Notes under the pieces: generated by a model
The model's database searches: none
Told to the model about the DNA's origin: nothing
What the model saw: the letters and a program-made list of their open reading frames with translations, nothing else
NCBI GenBank assembly: GCA_963593765.1
Contig: CAVBBU010000070.1
Location: 1 to 11,054, forward strand
Source: CAVBBU01 sp963593765
GTDB lineage: Bacteria; Bacillota; Clostridia; Lachnospirales; Lachnospiraceae
Length of the DNA stretch: 11,054 bases
Direction: 5' to 3'
Position numbers and translations under genes: made by a program
In this document: piece by piece, positions 7,200-11,054 of the stretch
Layout: every line of letters starts with the position of its first letter
Position numbering within the stretch: the first letter of the stretch is position 1

Positions 7200-7634
7200 A
7201 TGAGTACTTTTATGGCAAATCCAAGTACCATTGAGAGAAAATGGTATGTTGTAGATGCAGACGGATGTACACTAGGTCGTCTTGCTTCTGAGGTTGCAAG
7301 TGTATTAAGAGGAAAGAACAAGCCGGTATTTACTCCGAATGTAGATTGTGGAGACTATGTAATAGTTGTTAATGCAGAGAAGATTAAGGTTAGCGGTAAG
7401 AAGCTAGATGATAAGACATACTTTAGTCACTCACTGTATATAGGTGGAGTTAAGGAGCTTACACTTCGTGAGCTACTTGATAAAAAGCCAGAGAAGGTTA
7501 TAGAATATGCAGTTAAGGGTATGCTTCCAAAGGGACCTTTAGGTAGAGAGATGTTTACAAAGCTTCACGTATATGCAGGTGCAGAGCATGGACATGCAGC
7601 ACAGAAGCCTGAAGTTCTTGAGATTAAAGGTTGA
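7200..7634 (+). CDS. rplM: 50S ribosomal protein L13
   Basis: A 144-residue large-subunit ribosomal protein of normal length, an early-assembling 23S rRNA binder. Diagnostic segments are RKWYVVDADG at the N-terminus, PNVDCGDYVIVVNAEKI (about 46-62) and VKGMLPKGPLGR (105-116). The ATG at 7200 has AGGAGG 8 nt upstream; an internal ATG at 7212 has no such site. It is followed by rpsI with an intergenic gap of 17 nt, the conserved rplM-rpsI pair, driven by the consensus promoter at 7066-7094 and possibly self-regulated through its leader. Nothing is missing in the protein. Confidence 0.98.
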   Translation: MSTFMANPSTIERKWYVVDADGCTLGRLASEVASVLRGKNKPVFTPNVDCGDYVIVVNAEKIKVSGKKLDDKTYFSHSLYIGGVKELTLRELLDKKPEKVIEYAVKGMLPKGPLGREMFTKLHVYAGAEHGHAAQKPEVLEIKG

Positions 7635-7651
7635 TGGAGGGAAAGATAACT

Positions 7652-8041
7652 ATGGCAAATAATTATTATGGAACAGGTAGAAGAAAAAAGTCTATAGCAA
7701 GAGTATATCTTATGCCAGGAACTGGTAAGATAACTATAAACAAGAAGGATATGGATGAGTATTTCGGATTAGAGACACTTAAGACAGTTGTTCGTCAGCC
7801 GCTAGTAGCTACAGAAACACTTACTAAGTTTGATGCAAAGATAACTGTTCGTGGTGGAGGATTTTCAGGACAGGCAGGTGCTATAAGACATGGCATCTCA
7901 AGAGCACTTCTTCAGGTTGATGCAGACTACAGACCAGTGCTTAAGAAGGAAGGCTTCCTAACAAGAGACCCTCGTATGAAGGAAAGAAAGAAGTACGGTC
8001 TCAAAGCCGCACGTCGTGCACCACAGTTTTCAAAGAGATAA
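7652..8041 (+). CDS. rpsI: 30S ribosomal protein S9
   Basis: A 129-residue small-subunit protein whose C-terminal tail reaches the decoding region and contacts P-site tRNA. Diagnostic features are GTGRRKKSIARVYL (7-20), VRGGGFSGQAGAIRHGI (about 66-82) and the basic tail ending in QFSKR, with the conserved final Lys-Arg. The start at 7652 gives the standard MANNYYGTGRRK terminus and has GGAGGG at 7636-7641. An in-frame TTG at 7631 (or ATG at 7634) would add 6-7 residues lying over that ribosome binding site, so I reject it. It is cotranscribed with rplM. Its stop codon lies inside the 15-bp inverted repeat (8038-8052) that closes the repeat element downstream. Confidence 0.97.
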   Translation: MANNYYGTGRRKKSIARVYLMPGTGKITINKKDMDEYFGLETLKTVVRQPLVATETLTKFDAKITVRGGGFSGQAGAIRHGISRALLQVDADYRPVLKKEGFLTRDPRMKERKKYGLKAARRAPQFSKR

Positions 8042-8191
8042 GAGTTACTGCGAATTGCAGCATACAAAAGGAGCCAGCAAGCTTGCTTGCGAGGCTCTTT
8101 TTGTATGCTGCAATACATAGGAAAGCAAGAGATGACCGAAAACGAGCGAAGCGAGTTTGAGGTTATAGCTTGCTTACGCAGTAACTCTTAT
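8038..8191. repeat. Complete structured element enclosed by a 15-bp inverted repeat
   Basis: ATAAGAGTTACTGCG (8038-8052) is the exact reverse complement of 8177-8191. Inside are the extended terminator hairpin (8054-8114) and a second hairpin in which AAGCAAG 8123-8129 pairs CTTGCTT 8169-8175. That second hairpin encloses short stems 8135-8137/8161-8163, 8140-8143/8155-8158 and 8146-8147/8151-8152, separated by tandem G-A mismatches and capped by GAA. Only this first copy has both closing arms. The left arm overlaps the last codon and stop of rpsI. Confidence 0.75.
8054..8114 (+). terminator. Intrinsic terminator of rplM-rpsI, long-stem version
   Basis: Positions 8054-8075 pair over 22 bp with 8093-8114 (one G-T wobble), capped by GCAAG-CTTG-CTTGC at 8077-8090, a CUUG tetraloop hairpin. 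The 3' arm contains TTTTT (8098-8102). The core GGAGCC...GGCTC followed by Ts is a standard terminator, starting within about 30 nt of the rpsI stop. A-residues on the left arm make it partly bidirectional. Confidence 0.85.
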
Positions 8192-8203
8192 AGAGGGGGA
8201 AGC

Positions 8204-8240
8204 AAAAGGAGCCAGCAAGCTTGCTTGCGAGGCTCTTTTT
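8204..8240 (+). terminator. Terminator hairpin, repeat copy 2
   Basis: Same core hairpin as in copy one: AAAAGGAGCC pairs GGCTCTTTTT around the CUUG-capped inner stem. The outer extension of the stem seen in copy one is missing, because the sequence upstream here is the unit linker ending in GGGGGAAG. Confidence 0.75.
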
Positions 8241-8341
8241 GTATGCTGCAATACATAGGAAAGCAAGAGATGACCGAAAACGAGCGAAGCGAGTTTGAGG
8301 TTATAGCTTGCTTACGCAGTAACTCTTATAGAGGGGGAAGC

Positions 8342-8378
8342 AAAAGGAGCCAGCAAGCTTGCTTGCGAGGCTCTTTTT
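8342..8378 (+). terminator. Terminator hairpin, repeat copy 3
   Basis: Identical core to copies one and two, again without the outer stem extension. Together the three make a serial terminator barrier between rplM-rpsI and the rpsB promoter. Confidence 0.75.
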
Positions 8379-8504
8379 GTATGCTGCAATACATAGGAAA
8401 GCAAGAGATGACCGAAAACGAGCGAAGCGAGTTTGAGGTTATAGCTTGCTTACGCAGTAACTCTTATCTAGGCGATCTTCTTATCGAGGGAGAAGTGAAA
8501 TCCC

Positions 8505-8533
8505 TTGCCAATGCTTCTTTTTTATGCTATAAA
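8505..8533 (+). promoter_or_regulatory. Promoter for rpsB-tsf
   Basis: TTGCCA (8505-8510), a 17-nt spacer and TATAAA (8528-8533), with an extended -10 TG at 8525-8526. The start would be near 8540, giving a leader of about 95 nt. The leader can form small stems (for example CCTT 8588-8591 with AAGG 8604-8607), but I see no regulatory element that I recognise. Confidence 0.75.
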
Positions 8534-8634
8534 TATACAGTTACTAAAAAACACGCCTAGGGTTATAGAAGCGGTGCTTTTAAAAGTCCTTCTGATTATC
8601 GAAAAGGCGGAAGAAAAACCAAAGGAGAATTAAA

Positions 8635-9384
8635 ATGAGCGTTATTTCAATGAAGCAGTTACTCGAGGCTGGTGTTCATTTTGGACATCAAACAAGAAGA
8701 TGGAATCCTAAGATGGCTCCATACATCTACACAGAGAGAAATGGTATCCACATCATCGATCTTCAAAAAAGTGTAGGTAAGGTAGATGAGGCTTACAAGG
8801 CTATATCTGACATAGCTTCTGAGGGTGGTACTATACTTTTTGTTGGAACTAAGAAGCAGGCACAGGACTCTATCAAGGAAGAGGCAGAGCGTTGCGGTAT
8901 GTTCTATGTAAATGAGAGATGGCTTGGAGGTATGCTTACAAACTTTAAGACTATTCAGCAGCGTATCAAGAGACTTAATAAGATAGAAGAGATGAGTCAG
9001 GATGGAACCTTCGATGTACTTCCTAAGAAGGAGGTTATCCAGCTTAAGAAGGAGTGGGATAAGCTTGAGAAGAATCTTGGCGGAATAAAGAACATGAAGA
9101 AGCTTCCGGATGCTATATTTATAGTAGATCCTAAGAAGGAGAGAATCTGCGTACAGGAGGCACATTCACTTCACATTCCTCTTATAGGTATCGCAGATAC
9201 TAACTGTGATCCGGAGGAGCTTGATTATGTTATACCTGGCAATGACGATGCTATAAGAGCAGTTAAGCTTATAGTTGCTAGAATGGCAGATGCAGTTATA
9301 GAAGCTAATCAAGGAGAGGCAGCTCCACTTGAGGATGTACAGACAGAGGAAGCAGCAGTAGAAACAGAGGCAAATGAAGAATAA
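8635..9384 (+). CDS. rpsB: 30S ribosomal protein S2
   Basis: A 249-residue small-subunit protein that joins late in 30S assembly and is needed for S1 or mRNA binding in many bacteria. Diagnostic segments are AGVHFGHQTRRWNPKM (12-27), ILFVGTKKQA (67-76), NERWLGGMLTNF (93-104) and the IPLIGIADTNCDPEELDYVIPGNDDA region (181-206). The last 25 or so residues form an acidic Glu-rich tail, common in Firmicutes. AAAGGAG (8621-8627) lies 7 nt before the ATG. The gene ends in two consecutive TAA codons and is followed 29 nt later by tsf, the widely conserved rpsB-tsf pair. It has its own promoter and is insulated from rpsI by the repeat terminators. Confidence 0.98.
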   Translation: MSVISMKQLLEAGVHFGHQTRRWNPKMAPYIYTERNGIHIIDLQKSVGKVDEAYKAISDIASEGGTILFVGTKKQAQDSIKEEAERCGMFYVNERWLGGMLTNFKTIQQRIKRLNKIEEMSQDGTFDVLPKKEVIQLKKEWDKLEKNLGGIKNMKKLPDAIFIVDPKKERICVQEAHSLHIPLIGIADTNCDPEELDYVIPGNDDAIRAVKLIVARMADAVIEANQGEAAPLEDVQTEEAAVETEANEE

Positions 9385-9413
9385 TAAAAACCATTAATAT
9401 ATGGAGGGAAGAT

Positions 9414-10352
9414 ATGGCAGCAGTTACAGCAGCAATGGTTAAAGACCTAAGAGAGATGACAGGAGCTGGAATGATGGATTGTAAGAAGGCTCTTGCAGCT
9501 ACTGATGGTGATATGGATAAGGCAGTTGATTTCCTTAGAGAAAAGGGACTCGCTGGAGCACAAAAGAAGGCAGGACGTATAGCAGCTGAGGGTATAGTAG
9601 ATACTATAGTTAGCGGCGATGGTAAGTCAGCTGTAGCAGTAGAGGTTAATTCAGAGACAGACTTTGTAGCAAAGAATGAGAAGTTTAGAAGCTATGTACA
9701 CGAGGTTGCACAGCAGGCACTTACAACTAATGCAGCAGATATAGATGCATTTCTTGCAGAAAAGTGTGAAGCTGATCCTTCACTTACAGTTGCAGAAAAG
9801 CTTTCTAGCATGATCTCTATAATTGGTGAGAATATGCATATCAGAAGATTTGCACAGCTTAAGGAGGATGCTGGCTTTGTAGAGTCTTATATACATGCAG
9901 GCGGTAGAATAGGTGTACTTCTTGATGTAGAAACAGACGTGGTAAATGATAGCATTAAGGAGATGGCTAAGAATATATGCATGCAGGTTGCAGCACTTAA
10001 GCCACTTTATACATCTGATAAGGAAGTAGATGCAGACTACCTCGCAAGAGAGAAGGAGATTCTTCTTGCACAGATAAAGAATGATCCTAAGGAGGCTTCT
10101 AAGCCAGAAAAGGTTATAGAGGGGATGATTCAGGGTCGTCTTAACAAGGAGCTTAAGGAGATCTGCCTACTTGACCAAGTATATGTTAAGGCAGAGGATG
10201 GCAAGCAGAGCGTAGCTAAGTACGTAGAGCAGGTTGCTAAGGAAAACGCAGCAAAGATTACTATAAAGAGCTTTATTCGTTTCGAGACAGGTGAAGGCCT
10301 AGAAAAGAAGCAGGAGGACTTTGCAGCAGAGGTTGCAAAGCAGATGCAGTAG
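9414..10352 (+). CDS. tsf: Translation elongation factor Ts
   Basis: A 312-residue EF-Ts, the guanine-nucleotide exchange factor that releases GDP from EF-Tu in the cytoplasm. The N-terminal UBA-like domain (about 1-55, with VKDLREMTGAGMMDCKKAL) is followed by the core carrying SETDFVAKNEKF (80-91), whose Asp-Phe pair inserts into EF-Tu. Two core subdomains follow, with the usual HIRRFAQLKE and VAALKP segments and an LLDQ(V/P)YVK strand. Length is typical. GGAGGG (9403-9408) lies 5 nt before the ATG. It is the last gene of the operon and ends at the terminator 10387-10422. pyrH and frr, which often follow tsf, are not here. Confidence 0.98.
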   Translation: MAAVTAAMVKDLREMTGAGMMDCKKALAATDGDMDKAVDFLREKGLAGAQKKAGRIAAEGIVDTIVSGDGKSAVAVEVNSETDFVAKNEKFRSYVHEVAQQALTTNAADIDAFLAEKCEADPSLTVAEKLSSMISIIGENMHIRRFAQLKEDAGFVESYIHAGGRIGVLLDVETDVVNDSIKEMAKNICMQVAALKPLYTSDKEVDADYLAREKEILLAQIKNDPKEASKPEKVIEGMIQGRLNKELKEICLLDQVYVKAEDGKQSVAKYVEQVAKENAAKITIKSFIRFETGEGLEKKQEDFAAEVAKQMQ

Positions 10353-10386
10353 GTTTTGCAATAAACTAATTTAATAAGGATTTTAT

Positions 10387-10422
10387 AAACGCTGGATGCT
10401 TTTAATCCAGCGTTTCTCTTTT
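10387..10422 (+). terminator. Intrinsic terminator after tsf
   Basis: AAACGCTGGAT (10387-10397) pairs perfectly with ATCCAGCGTTT (10405-10415), 7-nt loop, followed by TCTCTTTT. It ends the rpsB-tsf transcript 35 nt after the stop codon. Confidence 0.9.
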
Positions 10423-10452
10423 GTTGATAGTTAATCGTAATATAAATTTTAT

Positions 10453-10481
10453 TTGTAAGTCTAATAAATTCGTGCTAGGAT
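10453..10481 (+). promoter_or_regulatory. Weak candidate promoter for the PD-(D/E)XK gene
   Basis: TTGTAA (10453-10458), a 17-nt spacer and TAGGAT (10476-10481) with an extended -10 TG at 10473-10474. Each box matches consensus at only four of six positions. A weak ribosome binding site (TAGGT) precedes the start codon. Confidence 0.3.
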
Positions 10482-10501
10482 AATATTGAAAGTAGGTAAT
10501 T

Positions 10502-11054
10502 ATGAAAGAAAAGCAATTTTATGATAAAAACCAGCAGAAAAGAGTAAATAAGCTTATTGATGATATGACTCTTTTTGATGATGATCTTATGAGTCATGTA
10601 TTTGATAAAAATATAGAGGCAACAGAGCTTATACTCCGAATAATTCTGGGAGAAGATATTAAAGTGCTCAGTGTAGATGGACAGGATGAACTGAAAAACC
10701 CTTTGGTAGAAGGTCGTAATATTACTCTAGATGTGCATGCAATAGATTCTAAAGGTAAAGAGATAGATATTGAGGTTCAGTCAGATGCAAAGGGTGCGGC
10801 TGTAGAGCGTGCAAGATTCCACAGTAGTATGGTTGATGCTAGAATGTTGACGGCAAGCCAGGATTTTAAAGAACTTAAAGATTCCTATGTGATATTTATA
10901 TACAAAAGGGATAAGTTTAATGAGGGAAAGCCTGTATATCATATTGAGCGATATGTTAGAGAAACAGGAAAAACTTTTGATGATGGTTCGCATATAATAT
11001 ATGTAAACGGAAGCTATAAGGGAAAAGGAGAAATCGCCCAGCTTATAGAAGATT
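10502..11054 (+). CDS. PD-(D/E)XK nuclease family transposase (Rpn/PDDEXK_2), 3'-truncated by window
   Basis: The first 184 residues of a protein open to the right edge, starting with ATG at 10502. It resembles the Rpn/PDDEXK_2 family, often annotated as PD-(D/E)XK nuclease family transposase: RecA-independent recombination-promoting DNA nucleases, frequently in multiple copies in Lachnospiraceae. The N-terminal helix (about 10-32, KLIDDMTLFDDDLMSHVF) and LILRIILG (43-50) are followed by the catalytic core: D77 in ITLDVHA, then E91 and Q93 in DIEVQ, the E-x-Q variant common in this family. VERARFHSSMVDARML (101-116) and the SYVIFIYKRD strand (128-137) also fit. It stands alone after the tsf terminator and has no visible inverted repeats or target duplication, so it is not shown to be an IS. 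Family well supported; biological role open. Confidence 0.88.
   Translation, partial: MKEKQFYDKNQQKRVNKLIDDMTLFDDDLMSHVFDKNIEATELILRIILGEDIKVLSVDGQDELKNPLVEGRNITLDVHAIDSKGKEIDIEVQSDAKGAAVERARFHSSMVDARMLTASQDFKELKDSYVIFIYKRDKFNEGKPVYHIERYVRETGKTFDDGSHIIYVNGSYKGKGEIAQLIED

Larger units (their letters stand above)
8065..8467. repeat. Three tandem copies of a 138-bp terminator-bearing unit
   Basis: Units start with CAAAAGGAGCC at 8065, 8203 and 8341, an exact 138-bp period. Units one and two are full length and identical by eye; unit three is identical for 127 bp and diverges after CTCTTAT at 8467. Each carries a terminator hairpin and the G-A/GAA hairpin. Because 138 is divisible by three, a plus-strand frame stays open through all copies and shows a 46-residue period, which I take as a by-product. 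Perfect identity implies recent expansion or ongoing homogenisation. Confidence 0.95.

Noticed and set aside
8065..8467. CRISPR-like array
   Set aside because: The period is 138 bp with no variable spacers: whole units are identical, so this is a tandem duplication.
8087..8560. A 157-residue plus-strand reading frame with a 46-residue repeated peptide
   Set aside because: It exists because the 138-bp unit is divisible by three. It begins at a TTG inside a terminator hairpin, with AAAAGGAG 13 nt away (too far), and runs through three terminators and the rpsB promoter.
8659..9165. 168-residue minus-strand frame opposite rpsB
   Set aside because: Shadow of the highly conserved rpsB coding sequence, with no start signals.
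10424..10446. TTGATA and TATAAA after the tsf terminator as a promoter
   Set aside because: The spacer is only 11 nt, too short for a sigma-70-type promoter.

Overview
The window looks like a chromosomal segment of an anaerobic Firmicute of class Clostridia, most likely family Lachnospiraceae. The basis is moderately AT-rich DNA, codon use heavy in ATA and AGA, strong AGGAGG-type ribosome binding sites, a DUF5722-type exported protein, and a PD-(D/E)XK (Rpn-like) transposase-family gene. I cannot assign the genus.

Layout. 1-340 has no gene; it holds a long imperfect hairpin (74-152) and a bidirectional intrinsic terminator (188-224). 341-1960 (minus) encodes a YtcJ-type metal-dependent amidohydrolase. 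Divergently, 2216-3886 encodes an exported glycosidase-like DUF5722 protein. Then come a 16-bp palindrome, a strong promoter and a terminator-like hairpin, followed by an MMPL (RND-superfamily) membrane transporter (4011-6230). Its stop overlaps the TTG start of a small secreted L,D-transpeptidase (6227-6787). These three genes form a cell-envelope block.

The gap 6788-7199 holds the most striking non-coding feature: about 205 nt (6831-7035) that fold almost completely into a multibranched structure with several helices, a GAAA tetraloop and tandem G-A mismatches. It lies outside both the upstream genes and the rplM promoter. Next is a consensus promoter and a leader that may be an L13-type autoregulatory leader, then rplM-rpsI. 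Immediately after rpsI come three tandem copies of a 138-bp unit, each carrying a complete intrinsic terminator plus a second hairpin. The first copy is enclosed by a 15-bp inverted repeat that includes the rpsI stop codon. rpsB-tsf follows from its own promoter and ends at a clean terminator. A PD-(D/E)XK family transposase gene runs off the right edge.

The protein-coding content is largely recognisable. The less explained material is the set of structured elements at 74-152, 6831-7035 and 8038-8467. They share a build: an outer long-range stem, inner hairpins, and short stems separated by tandem G-A mismatches, two of them with GAA triloops. They differ in primary sequence. Whether they act as RNA (3'-UTR structures, ncRNA) or as DNA (mobile or REP-like hairpins) cannot be decided from one window. 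All structural calls were made by hand pairing, without energy computation or database search.
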